Shown here piece after piece: positions 33,753-44,930 of a stretch of 64,000 bases of DNA. Position numbers and translations under genes: made by a program. The notes under the pieces were generated by a model that saw only the letters and a program-made list of their open reading frames with translations, was not told the origin of the DNA and did no database searches. This DNA is from Epichloe hybrida (taxonomy: Eukaryota; Ascomycota; Sordariomycetes; Hypocreales; Clavicipitaceae), in the NCBI GenBank assembly GCA_019022495.1, contig JAFEKR010000068.1, positions 26,170 to 90,169 of the forward strand, read 5' to 3'. Position 1 is the stretch's first letter. Each line of letters opens with the position of its first letter.

Positions 33753-34920
33753 ATGCCTGAAGTTATTGCCAAATTCTTGAAGGAAGAACTTCACAGAACC
33801 ACTGACGTATCGAAGGTTGTTGAAATGTTCGGTCGTTTCTCCAAGGTGTCTAACTCGTCTTGCTAGTTTGTTGATTGCATCTGAAGTGCTTTCCGGTGAT
33901 AGTCGTTGCCGGAGGGAGCTGATTCGCAAAATCGAGTCCACACCCAACGTTGCTATTCCTTTGAGTCCCGTAGCCACACCTGCTTCCATTGCTGAAGATG
34001 ATCCCGACATACGAGACGTAACGGTCGACCCAGTCACTCCAGCACCAAACACCGACCAGCCCATTGCGCGATCGTGGTCGAGTGCTCGTGGATACAACGA
34101 AGCGGCCGCCGACACGGAAGCCGAGAATATAGTCCAGCGTAAGCGGTGCCGCTCGAAAGATGATATAACGGACAGCCGTACCGTAAAGAAGCGTTCACCG
34201 CCCCTGCCGCCCACGGCAACTGCCAGCAAGCCAAGGCAGATATCGACGCAAGCGTCCACTGTCGAGATTAGTCGCAGATTCCGAGGTCCTGGCCGGAAAC
34301 AGAAACCTTCGGCGCCTGATTTTAACGACGAACGATTTAATAATATTCTCGAGCAACTCCGAAGAGAGATTGCGGAGTATACTTTAGCTAATGGTCTCCA
34401 GGATGCTTGGAGAGTGGTGGACGCCCTCCGCTGGCCAAACCCGGAGGCTGTAAAACTTGACGAGTCAATCTCAAGGATTCGGCATCTGCAGTGTCAGATT
34501 CAGCGCTGTGATATATCGGACGCAAAAGATAACAGCTTGCCAACTCTGTTGACGATCCAGCAACGATTTTATATGGTCCAGTTAATGGTCGAATACCAGA
34601 AGGCAGTAGAAGAAAAACACAAGGGAGACAAATTTGGCGCTCTCAAATGGTTTCAGAGGGAAATCTACCCCGACCAGAACTCGAAACAACGGCAGAAAAG
34701 CTGGGACTACTTCCGTCGGACCGCAGAACCCCTCTTTGAAGCGGTGCGACGGTATGGTTACGGCGTTCTTATTTTCCCACTTCGTAACGTGACGATGAAA
34801 AGGTATGTGCGTCGAAAATACGCCAGAGATATGGCTAACAACGACCTAGTTTGCACTGTCTTCGGCGTGAGTCCATCAGTGACGTCCTTGACTATATTCA
34901 AGTGTGTCATCCAAAGGTAG
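33753..34920 (+). CDS. Unrecognised protein gene in the island between repeat blocks
   Basis: The main frame 33,817-34,920 is long, open and codon-balanced but has no ATG at its start. A short upstream exon from ATG 33,753 (MPEVIAKFLKEELHRTTDVS) probably joins it; the donor GTCGTT at 33,832 with acceptor AAG at 33,884-33,886 and internal CTAAC keeps frame (55-bp intron), but the signals are weak. Basic patches KRCRSK and KKRSPP precede a helical domain of about 190 residues (FNNILEQLRREIAEYTLANG, LQDAWRVVDALRWPNPEAV, QRFYMVQLMVEYQKAVEEKH, WFQREIYPDQNSKQRQKSWD). A perfect donor GTGAGT at 34,867 suggests the 3' end may splice onward (acceptor at 34,956). A nuclear protein is suggested by the basic patches; I do not recognise the family. 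Confidence 0.5.
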
Positions 34921-35078
34921 AGACTATACTGAACAATATATCCGGCCTCTTGGCAGGGCTACTTACATAGGGGTTGCCACCTATGCGTCTGCCAATCTCG
35001 GTCGTAGCATACGAAGATATCATTAACAGTCATGATAGTCATTGTACTAACCTCTTCATGCAACCCGTAATCGCGAAC

Positions 35079-35384
35079 ATGGATCCACCTGCCGTTCTCG
35101 GAGAAATTCCACCATGGCCGTATATGCCTGTGGAAGACGCTCTGGTGGCTGTGGCGCATCTGCAAAATGATAGCGAACTTGTCGGCAAGTGTAAAGCTGA
35201 TGGAGGTGCGTCAACATCAACTGAAGAGCTTGAAGCAACCTTTGATTGGGATAAAGCTGTTGATGAAGGCGAACTCGTCGGCAAGAGTAAAGCTGATGGA
35301 AGTATGTTGATATCAACTGAAGAGCTGGAAGGAATGTTTGATTGGGGTAAAGCTGTTGATGATGGCTTGCTGCACAAGTTTTAG
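35079..35384 (+). CDS. Small unrecognised protein with a 32-residue tandem repeat
   Basis: ATG 35,079 opens a 101-residue frame (MDPPAVLGEIPPWPYMPVED...); an in-frame ATG at 34,983 would lengthen it by 32 codons. The body is two copies of a 32-residue acidic unit (ELVGKxKADGxxxxSTEELE..FDWxKAVD). It lies 160 bp downstream of the preceding gene on the same strand and could be its last exon, though I found no in-frame splice join. Function unknown. Confidence 0.4.
   Translation: MDPPAVLGEIPPWPYMPVEDALVAVAHLQNDSELVGKCKADGGASTSTEELEATFDWDKAVDEGELVGKSKADGSMLISTEELEGMFDWGKAVDDGLLHKF
35173..35364 (+). repeat. 96-bp coding tandem repeat (2 copies)
   Basis: Units 35,173-35,268 and 35,269-35,364 are clearly homologous with scattered substitutions. 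Period is 96 bp (32 codons), so the duplication kept frame. Confidence 0.85.
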
Positions 35385-35438
35385 TAATTTCTGTTTAACT
35401 TGAATGCATTTACTTATTGATGTCCTGCGCTGACAGCT

Positions 35439-35858
35439 ATGTACAATAATGCAAGTGTTGGTGACGTGGCAGTTACCGAACGACATCCCGAACCACTGCA
35501 GCGCCAGTCGGGGAACGTCGGACTCTTTGGAAGACATAACGGCGCATATTATACTGGGCATATCCGGTTTGTTAGTGCCTGGCTCATATTTGTCAGAGAA
35601 GGCAAGGAGAAACAGGCTTGGCTGATGACGAGCGTTTGTGACGCCCCAGCGCCTGTACCTAACTCGTTAGGTTGCCTTCAGTTTGCTTGGCAGAATGCTG
35701 GCAAGGACAAGGCACGAGTCTCTTTGTTTTTGCAGTTTTTCTTCCCTTTATTCAACTTGATAACCTTAATGCTAAGCCAGGTTATACCAATTTCATCGGT
35801 CGCTTTTGTCAGGGAATCGCGTCTCATCGACTGCCACACCTTAATTTCGTGTAAATAG
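35439..35858 (+). CDS. Doubtful ORF, possibly a decayed gene
   Basis: The frame opens at ATG 35,439, just after an intron-end-like ctgcgctgacag, and has protein-like stretches (VSAWLIFVREGKEKQAWLMT, LGCLQFAWQNAGKDKA). A second frame from about 35,730 (NLNAKPGYTNFIGRF) looks equally plausible. A frameshift or an unseen intron near 35,725-35,745 would join them. No family recognised. Confidence 0.25.
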   Translation: MYNNASVGDVAVTERHPEPLQRQSGNVGLFGRHNGAYYTGHIRFVSAWLIFVREGKEKQAWLMTSVCDAPAPVPNSLGCLQFAWQNAGKDKARVSLFLQFFFPLFNLITLMLSQVIPISSVAFVRESRLIDCHTLISCK

Positions 35859-36331
35859 CTTCTGGCGAGAGCTTCCTTCTTGAAACTCTCTCTTTCTCCT
35901 TGTGAATAATCACTTCATCCAAGTTGCACTCGACCATGCTCGTGCCCTTGTACCGTCACAGCTTTCGGGACTCTATATTGGCCAATCCTATTGAACACCC
36001 TAAGTGCAGTTGGTACAGCTGCAATACACGTTGCAGGCAGTCATGCCAAGAAGGCCGTGGCCAAGTTTCCGTTTCCTTGCAGCTGGGATAGGCCACAGCG
36101 AAGGTATCTCAGGTGAATGGAAGTACTGTATCCTTCTAACTACATCGACATTGATGGGCTGTGGAGGCGATCCAAATTTGGAATCAGCCGCTTCCCGCAT
36201 GCATTCTTGTGGGCAAATTTGAAGACAGCACATTGCTCGCAGCATTTGATGTCTTCAATCTGAAGACTGTTTTGACAATCTTCTTCTACATGTCATTCCT
36301 GCGACGTTTCCGCAACACTTGCCGCATATTC
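35859..36331. other. Intergenic, no supported gene
   Basis: Short competing ORFs on both strands (about 36,000-36,245), none with recognisable motifs. Probably the 3' side of the HET gene plus degraded sequence. Confidence 0.4.
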
Positions 36332-38126
36332 CTAGCATAATCGTCTAGGGCTTGGAGTTGCGATCGGTGTCCGTACAGCACCATCGGGAGCAGAATCCTG
36401 TTTGCAAACTTTGCAATTCAATCCTCCGACGCTGATCTCAGAAAGAGGGATGAGATCCCACGCAATCGCGTAGTCTTCGCCCACCGAAATCGTAACTCCA
36501 GCTTTGTGCCACGGAGCATCAGGGTCGCCGTCCTGCTTCTGCGCGTCGGCGGCCGACCTCTCTGCTATCAACAGCGTGTGGCGCCGGTCACCGCTCCGAG
36601 CGTTGCAGTCAAACGCCACGAGGTCACCATCTGGGCAGCGTCCATTCGTGGCTAGCACCGTTACGAATGGTATCTGCGTCGCGGGACACTTGACGCGAAT
36701 GAGATGTCCAAAACCAAAGTTGAGCGTGTCCATGACAGACTGCGACTATAGCTGCATAAAATCAGCCCAGACGAACCTGTACCGCTCTGACTCTAATATG
36801 GGATAGAACTTGCTTTCCGCGCGTTTCTTGATGAAGTGAAGCGCATGCTGGTAATTGTTTGCAAGGATCTGCGCAATCATAATGATTTGCTTGTTAGAGT
36901 ATCGCCCATGCGACAGCGATGTCGATGGCGGATGACCAAACGCCGCGAGCGTAGAGAATAAGAGTCAGGTCGCGATGTACGAAATCGTTGCTGCACCGGT
37001 ACACCGGACCAAGTTTATGCAGAACGGTACAAGTTCCGATTCGTCGCGCGGCGAAGCGCACCGTATTTTCGGAGACAATCACCGGCCCGTACGGCGTCAC
37101 GGCGTCCAGCCCTGAGGCAGCCGACAGCATGTGTCGCTTCGGGCAGGGAACACCCTCGCACGTAAGCTCAGCGGCGTCGTCGCCGGCAGCCGGCATGGCA
37201 GGGGGCACCATCAGCCAGCGCAGGTGCCCGGCCGCAAGCGCCGCCTGCGTCCACCTCCTCCACGCGCTCTCCCTCGACTTGCGCGGCCGGACGCCGATCT
37301 CAGCGGTCAAGACAGCCATGGCGCCGTACACCTCGTCGACGGGGAGGAAGACCCGCCGGTTGCCGAGCATCTCCATCACCCTCGTCGGGTCCGTCGCGCC
37401 AGTGCGGCGCGCTGCCATGCCGGAGAAGTGAGAAAAGAGCAGCTCAAACCTGGTCGTCGCCGGGTCACCACGGCTCGTGCACTCCGCAATCTCCCACTCC
37501 TCGCAGAGCCTGGGGATGGCGACAAAGAGCTCATCGCTGATCGAGACGGGCTCCAGATCGGCGCCGATCCACAGGACGTCCGCCGCGAGCAAATACTCCT
37601 GCAGCGTCCAGACGCGCGTGCCCCAGGCGGCGCTCGTGAAGCGGGAGAGTACTTCCATGGCTTGCACAAGCTTGGCTCGCCCAGGCCCAAGGACCCAGTA
37701 CTCTCTGGCACTTGCACTTTCGTCTGTCCATGCCTCCGCGTCCCAGATAGCGAGGGCCTCGTCCAGCTCGGCCGAGCCGTGGTCGACTTGCTCTTGCGTC
37801 AGGTTTATTTTGTTTGTAAGGATAATTAAGACGACTTTGGCATCGCCATATATGTGGCTCATGAGCGGCATCTGCTCGCACATGTCGTCCTCGGAGTCTT
37901 GAATGATGCAGAATAGGTCGATCCAGCAGTATCCCACTTGATCGAGACCTCGTTGTTGTATCGTTTGCCTAATGGCATCGCTGCCGAATGACTGGCCAAA
38001 GTTCCCATGTTTGGAAAAGATGCAGTCCGACCAGGCGTGAGAAATGGCTAGATAGGGCGGCGCCTGTCCAATCTCAAAAGACTCAACTGCCCAGGTGACA
38101 GTGTTGACGAGTCTAAATGTCCTCAT
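36332..38126 (-). CDS. HET-domain (heterokaryon incompatibility-type) protein, possibly pseudogenised at the 3' end
   Basis: Exon 1 starts at ATG 38,126 and is open to 36,894 (410 codons). It shows the three HET (PF06985) blocks near the N-terminus: PPYLAISHAWSD, YCWIDLFCIIQDSEDD...MSHIYGDAKVV and GTRVWTLQEYLLA. Downstream, the frame entered at 36,868 after a possible 46-bp intron (weak donor GTCGCA, branch CTAAC, acceptor GCGCAG) reads ILANNYQHALHFIKKRAESK and then, after a single TAG at 36,746-36,748, continues in the same frame MDTLNFGFGHLIRVKCP...to 36,332. HET proteins trigger cell death when incompatible hyphae fuse or on non-self recognition; the domain is TIR-like in fold. The partner gene is unknown. 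Element B1 sits 123 bp upstream of the start, in the promoter region. Confidence 0.85.
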
Positions 38127-38249
38127 CCTAGGGTGTCATTTCGTTTTTTTTCTACTTATCAAGTTTAGATCTGGATAAATACAACGCGAAAGTCCCGGTC
38201 TGCAATTATTCTGAGTGGCTGCCTGCAAGATCACATGGGTTAGGCTATG

Positions 38250-38495
38250 TGTGGAGGGATTTGGGTGGCAAAGAGCGATGAAAAGAGAAGATGATGTGGA
38301 ATTACTATCTAGGAATTTAACGGGCAAAAGAGAAGCTATTATAGCTTCAAATCTATAAGTAGTAAATTAAGGTCTTTAAGTAAAGCCTTTAATAAATTGC
38401 GATAACAAACGCAATCGTAAGCGCGATGCGTTATTAAGCGAAGAATCTAACAATGTAATGCCTAAGGCTATAATATAAGGCTATAATTCTTAACA
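38250..38495 (-). repeat. B1 LTR (left, 3' in element sense)
   Basis: 246 bp, TGTGGAGGG...CTTAACA on the plus strand; matches 43,647-43,892 with transition-type differences. Confidence 0.9.
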
Positions 38496-41400
38496 CCGCC
38501 CCTAGCAACATATCTAGCTAATAATATAAGGAAGAAAAGAAAAACAGAAAATAAGGCTATTTATAAGCCCTTTATGTCTCCCTTTATAAAGTCCTTTACC
38601 TTTATTATCTAAAGAAGGCGCATAAAATTATTATATTTAACGCATTCTAGGCCTTTTATAAACCTATTAGCTATTATTTAATCTATGCTAATCTATTAGA
38701 GATAAAATTCCTCTTTATAAGCTTTCTATATAATCTATTTATACTATAAATTAATATAATAAGTATATCCCTTATGCTTCTTATTAAGCATATTAGCTTT
38801 TATATTCTAGCTATTTATAAAAAGAAGTAATAGTTATAATTACTTAATCCTAAAGTTATTAAGCAGCTTAGTAATCTATATTATTAAGAGTCTAGTTAGC
38901 ATAAGGTTAATAAATTTAGCTTCTATTAAGCTAAGAGTAATTAGAGTTTATTTCTTTAATTACTATAGAATTAATCCTCTAGCTAGTATTATAATATAGC
39001 TAGTAGTTAATCTTCTAGTATCTAGGTTATTAGCAAGCAAAGCATTACTATAGCCCTTTACCTAAAGCATAGATTTAATATCTATAGAAGTTAATCCTCT
39101 AAGAACAATTCCTAAATCATCTATTCCTATAAGGTATTACTAAAGATAATTCTAAAGGTTTATATATACTTACTTTAGCGCAGAATTTACACCATAAAGT
39201 TAATTAACCATAAATATAATGTTAGGCTGTGTGCATATAGAGAGCTAGTTAAAGCTTCCTATTTACTTCGCCTAGTCTAAAAGGTTATAAACTATATTAA
39301 GTTCCTTCTAGTTAGCTAGTATTATAGTCTTTAGAAGCTAAGGAACTTTTATTATATTAAGGTTCTTAATATTAAATTTCTTTATAATACTCTATATGTA
39401 AATCTTTTAATATAAAAGCATTGTTTAGTTAGCTTAATTACAAATAAATTTAACACTAAGGAATAGTTTAACATCACCTAGGTGCTTTAATTTATACTAT
39501 TTCTATAGTTCTTTAATAATAGTTATAATAATTATAAGGGTCTTCCCTATAATAATTATATTATTTATATATAATAAAAGAATAACATTATTACATTAAA
39601 AGATACGGAGTTTGCTTAATAATTAATAAAAGCCTTACTTTTTAAGTTCCTTAGTAATATTATCTAATTACTAAAGAGAAAAGGGAGGTAAACTATAGAG
39701 AGCTCTATTAAGCTTGTAGACTCTAGTTATACTATTAGAGTAACCTTAAGGTTACCTTATATAAATATCTCCTTACGCTTTAACATTAAGAAAGGCATTA
39801 ATAATATTATATTATTACTAATTATAGTTAAGGATTATAATAAGTATATAGAACACTTATAAGGAAACTAAGTGTATAACTACTATATAGAGGTCTTTAT
39901 AATTAAATACTTTTAGGTTCTAATCTTCTCTTATAACCTATCTTGCTTTTATATAAGGTTCCTTATTAATTAAATACTTTACTATATACACCTACTAAAA
40001 TCTTAGTATCTTTAGGAGGAAATACTAGGTCCTAACTATTTTTCTTATAGATCTTAATAAGTTCTTTCTTTTCTATAAGTCTCTAGAAGCTATAATAGTT
40101 ATTTATAGCTTTAGCCTTAAACTAGTTAGATAGAATCTTAATCTTTATATTAGCTATATTAGCTACTTTAAGCATTAGAAAGGTATATAAGGTAGTTATC
40201 TCTTTTACTTTATTAGTATATAATATTATTATTATCTTTAGCTTCTTCCTCTAGAAAGGCTCTAGGCTAATGCCTTAGTAGCGTTATGTCTTTGCTATTA
40301 ATTTATTATTATTAATCTCTTATAAGATTCTCTTTTTAAGGAGAACTCTTAGAGAGTATTAGGAGATAGCTTTATGGTTTTTCTAGTAAAGGAGGATTAT
40401 TCTTCTCCTTAAAAGAGTAATAATTCTTATCTATTTCTAAGGTATTTAATTAGCTTTCTATAAAATAAACCTTCTTCTTCTCTATATAAATATAAGGATT
40501 CTCTTATGTTATAGGTAGGATGTTAATAATGTGTTATCCCTTATTAGTAAAAGAGGGATTAATTAGATTTATAATGTAAATAACTTTATTGTCCTTAAAT
40601 TCCATGCGGGCAGGTATGTCTCTTTTATTAAAGCAAATATCCCTTATATAAATAATTCTCTAATCCTCTAGGATCTAAACCTTATAAAGATAATATTTAG
40701 GGCTATCTATACCTATAAGTTAACCCTTCTTAGCTCTTAGTGCTATCTTCTAGGATTAAACATATTATTTATTAGGAATTTATATATATGTAATATATCC
40801 CTATGGTTATAGATTATGAATTAAGGCTATGTTATTAAGTCTAAGGGTGTTAAATAAGGCTTGTTAAGGAGATTAATTATTCTTATTACTATAAGTAAGT
40901 AATAGATTAGTGATTTTAGCTACGTGCTTTATAGCATATAGCTATAGAAGTTCTAGTAATTTAGCTTTAATTATCAAGGCTCTTACTATCTTTATAAGAG
41001 TTTAACTAGCGTGTTTAATAATACCTTAATAGGCAAGAACATATAGTACGCTAGTATAAAGGATAATTCCTTCCTTCTAATAATAAGCTTTAAACCTTTC
41101 CCTAAGGAATTCTATTATATTATTAGTATAGAAGTATTTAATAGTAAATCCTTTACTTATATTTTTAATAGTAGTCTTCTAAGCTTAAATTACTTTAACT
41201 ACACTAGATCTGTTAACTATCGGAATTACCTAGTAAAAGCGTGTGTAAACATTAATTACATATAATATATGCTTTTTCCCTTTAAACCCTTTAGGTTTAT
41301 ATTTAATAAAGTCCTAGAAAACACATGAAAGAAAATTCGTAGTGTTATTTAACTCCTCTTAATAAATCATCTAGGGAGCCTTTAATAATAGATAAGCTAA

Positions 41401-43617
41401 ATAATAGAAGTTAATCACAGAGGTAGGATTTATAGAGATTCCTACTTCTTTGCATGTAAGTAGGATTTGTTCCTTCCTTACGTGACTAAGTCTCTTATGT
41501 AAAAGGCCGAATTCGACTTGTTTAGTGACCAATTTGCTTGTTAATACTATAAAGTTATAATAAGGTTCCTTCTCTTATATAATTAATATAGAAATATTTA
41601 ACTTCTAGTTATACTTTCTAATAACTAAGCTATTAGTTATTAAGATTAATTAGTCTTTGAACTTATATATAATAACTCCTCCTTGCTTAAGAAGTCCTAG
41701 TAAGATTATATTAACTTTAGCCTTCGGTGCGTATTAAGCATTTAGGAGGTCTAGATATCCTTCTCTAACAGGGATTATTATATTACTAATTCCTTTAACT
41801 ATAAGTTCTTTGCTATTACTAGCTATTATTAGCTTAGTATTAACATTAGTATTTAAATAGGTAAACTATTTAGTTAAATTAAACGTGTGTATGTTACACC
41901 TAGTGTTAAGGATATAGTCCTCCTTAGTATGGCAATTTAATAGCGTTTAAAAGAAATAGTCCTAATTAATCACTATAAGGGCAAGATTGCCTCTAGCACT
42001 TATAATATCTAAAGAAGCTATAGTCTTAGTTATTATTATAGCTGCGTTGACTTTCTTCTTTATTAATTTAGGCATCTTTTCTAGATAAAGCTTCTAGTAA
42101 TTATCCTTTAAATAGATTAGTCTTCCTAGAGAAATTAAATAACTATAGTCTAGCTTAATAGTCTTAGAAGTTTTATTTCTCTTTTTCTAAGCCTTATCTT
42201 TAGATTGTATATTAGCATTCTTATTACTCTTTTATTACTATTACTATTAAGTACTAAAGTTAACCTTTAGATTCTTCTAAACCTTATTAGCTTTATATAT
42301 TAAATAAGTAAGCATACCTTCCTTTATAAGTTTTAATTTAGAGAATCCTTTGATTTTCTAAGTGTTATAGATTTTAGGTATTAAGTCTTTAATTACTTTG
42401 ATTATTTGTGAGACCTAAATAATATTAGGGATTTTCTTAATCTTGTAGATACAGTTCTAAAGGTTCTAATAGTAGTCTAGCTAAGCTCTTATTATAGCAA
42501 AATCAGCCCTCTTTAATTAGGAGAATTGCTATAAAAGCTTAATAATAGCTAAATTAGCCTTAAAGCTATAATTGCTTTTAATTAATTCTATTATTTAAGT
42601 AACTAGTATAGTGTTAGTCTATCCTATATAAGTTAAGTTCTTTTAAACTTATAAAGAAAGGCTTTACTAAATAATAGAAGAGAGAATAATATAATACTTA
42701 TTAGTCTATTTAGACTAAGGAGTGTTGCTAGTTAAATATGCTATAAGTTATATAATATAAACTTATATTTAAATTAAGATTTCCTATTCTTTAAAGTTCT
42801 CTACCCCTTTTAATAGTATAATAACTATAGTCCTTATATACTAAGCTTTTATAATATTATTAAGTTTTATTAAATCTAGTAAAGTAGCTAGAGTAGCTAT
42901 ACTACTTATAATAAAGAGTAGGGTTATATATTAGAATTCGCGTACTTCTATTACTATATATACTTAATACTAATTATTATTAATTTAGTCTAATAGGGGT
43001 TATAGTAGTAGCTCTCTAATAATTAAATTACTATATAGCTACTAATATATAGAGATATAAAGTTAAGAGTAAAGGGTATTTTTAAATACTCTTTTAAAGT
43101 TTTACCTTAGCTTAATTAGAAGGCGTTTATTATACTTGCTTTACTTGCTTTACCTTATACTACTATACCTATAATACTAATTACACCTAAATAGCAATAG
43201 ATCTAGATTATTAGTTTCAGGTGCCTAAGGTAGTTTCGTAAGGAATGTCTTATCCTAGCCTACTATTTACTAAGATTTACCTAGAAGGGTTAAACTTTTT
43301 ATATATATTAAGAAGTTTATAATAACTAGTAGTTTATAATATTATAAGAGAGTTATTATAAATACAAGAGAGGGATAACACTACAAAGGTTATGCGTTCA
43401 AATCCTAGTTATGTAAAAGATTTTACGTTTTGTTATGCAAGCTAAATTCCAATTAATTTAATCGTTAACCTACGTTATTAATGTTATTAGTTTTGGGTAA
43501 AGAGTCTTCATGCCGCCCCGTAAGTTAAGCAATATGCTTTAACAAGATGTTAGGAAAAGATATGTAATTGTACACAAGACTACGATAGTTAGATAAAAGA
43601 GAAAATTAAAGAAAAGG

Positions 43618-43646
43618 GCGCGATTATAAGCGCTAGGCTTATAACC
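43618..43646 (-). promoter_or_regulatory. Putative primer-binding site of B1 (tRNA half-molecule type)
   Basis: Directly inside the 5' LTR (right end, minus sense) the element reads GGTTATAAGCCTAGCGCTTA. Its complement on the plus strand can fold as a tRNA anticodon stem with loop CTTATAA (anticodon UAU, isoleucine) and ends two bases into the 3' stem, exactly at the LTR edge. It is kept in B2 (about 59,012-59,035). This resembles priming by a tRNA half-molecule, as known for Drosophila copia; inferred. Confidence 0.45.
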
Positions 43647-43892
43647 TAGGGAGGGATTTAGGTAGTAAAGAGCAATAAAAAGAGAAGATAATATGGAATT
43701 ACTATCTAGGAATTTAATAAGTAAAAGAGAAGCTATTATAGCTTTAAATCTATAAGTAGTAAATTAAGGTCTTTAAGTAAAGCCTTCAATGAATAGCAAT
43801 AACAAACGCGATCGCAAGCGCAATGCGTTATCAAGCGAAGAATCTGACGATGTGATGCCTGAGGCTGCGATGTGAGGCTGTGATTCTCAACA
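43647..43892 (-). repeat. B1 LTR (right, 5' in element sense)
   Basis: 246 bp, TAGGGAGGG...TTCTCAACA on the plus strand; followed by the TSD CTATG. Confidence 0.9.
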
Positions 43893-43897
43893 CTATG

Positions 43898-44200
43898 CAT
43901 GCAACGTGGCGGAGGCAACCTGCTAAGGCGCTTTTTATGCAGGCCACTTACACAATGCTGTGAGATAGGGCGCAGCGGGATGCGGAAGGGCTGATAAAAA
44001 CGATGCACACCCAGTGCAGGCCGTCCTTCAATATGTTTCTAACGCCATTGTAAACATGATCTATTTTGCAGCACCATGGACCCCCTCTCGCGATCAAGAC
44101 TACTCTCGGTCAATGACGCGAAGTATGTTCATGTGGCTAAGGGACGCGGATGGTTACCCTGTTACTGAGCAAGCCATCCGTGAGCATGTGTAAATTACTA
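43898..44200. other. Host remnant between B1 and the next repeats
   Basis: GC-normal sequence continuous with 38,127-38,249 once B1 is removed. A short plus-strand frame of 49 codons (MIYFAAPWTPSRDQDYSRSM...) ends at TAA about 44,192. A second reading has ctattttgcag like a 3' splice site before ATGGACCCC. It may be the start of a gene destroyed at about 44,200, where AT-rich DNA resumes. Confidence 0.4.
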
Positions 44201-44371
44201 ATAAATTAAGCTTAGATAAAGAAAGTAATATACTTAAAGAGAATAGTAATATAAACTTAGGTAAAAATATTAGACTATAGCTAGTAAAGGGAACTATAAC
44301 CTAAAGCTATATATTATAAATACTAATAGATTTTTCTTATTAGCCTAGATTAGTAATATATTAAAAGGTAG
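44201..44371. other. AT-rich unclassified stretch
   Basis: No match by eye to families A, B or C and no reading frame. It borders the inverted-LTR element A3 on its left. Confidence 0.4.
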
Positions 44372-44670
44372 TGTTAGTTACACCAAGGTCCTGCGCAGGT
44401 ATAAGGGTAATCCCGTATAATTAAAGTTAATAATAGTTAATTAAATTAGCTAGGAAGGAAAGAGGGGAAAGAGAGGGAAAGTCTAGATGCTAGGAAAGTG
44501 AGCGAAACCTATATGTAAGGCAAAAGAGGGGGTGGCGAATTAATGTAACTAATTACATTACATGTATTGCGCTAGACTTACAATTTAGTCTAGTCTTTAG
44601 CTACAATTAAACCAATAAAAATCCAAAGGAATTAACACTAGCAGTCTCTCTTTTTTCTTTATAGCTAAAG

Positions 44671-44930
44671 TGTTAATTCCTTCGGATCTTCATCGGTTCA
44701 ATCGTGGCCAAAGACCGGACCAATTGTGGGTCTGGCGCGATGCACGCGATATGATTGGCTACATTAACTCGCTACCCCCTCTTTTGCCCTACATACGGAT
44801 TTCGCCCACTTTTCTAGCATCTAGACTTTCCCTCTCTTTTCTCTCTTTCCTAGCTAGCTAACTAACTATTATTAACTTTAATTATACGGGATTACCCTTA
44901 TACTTACGTAGGACCTTAGTGTAACTAACA
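44671..44930 (+). repeat. A2 5' LTR
   Basis: 260 bp, TGTTAATTCC...GTAACTAACA; relative to A1 LTRs it differs by transitions and small indels near the 3' end. Confidence 0.92.

Larger units (their letters stand above)
38250..43892 (-). mobile_element. Copia-type LTR retrotransposon, family B copy 1 (B1), complete, RIP-inactivated
   Basis: 5,643 bp. The 246-bp direct LTRs lie at 38,250-38,495 and 43,647-43,892, flanked by the 5-bp duplication CTATG (38,245-38,249 and 43,893-43,897). The element reads on the minus strand: integrase-like sequence (about 40,900-41,500; e.g. a VYTRFYQVIPIVNRSS motif) precedes the RT region towards 39,600. That is the Copia order. Stops are abundant and mostly explained by C-to-T changes. 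It inserted in the DNA upstream of the HET gene, displacing whatever lay at 43,898-44,200 from that promoter. Confidence 0.92.

Noticed and set aside
33522..34259. Minus-strand ORF of 245 codons
   Set aside because: Antisense to the plus-strand gene 33,753-34,920, which has the better composition and continues far beyond it.
43618..43660. A tRNA-Ile gene at the B1 LTR edge
   Set aside because: Only the D-arm/anticodon-arm part is tRNA-like and it ends at the LTR; a primer-binding site fits better.
43736..44008. Minus-strand ORF of 90 codons
   Set aside because: It spans the B1 LTR/host junction, so it exists only because of the insertion.
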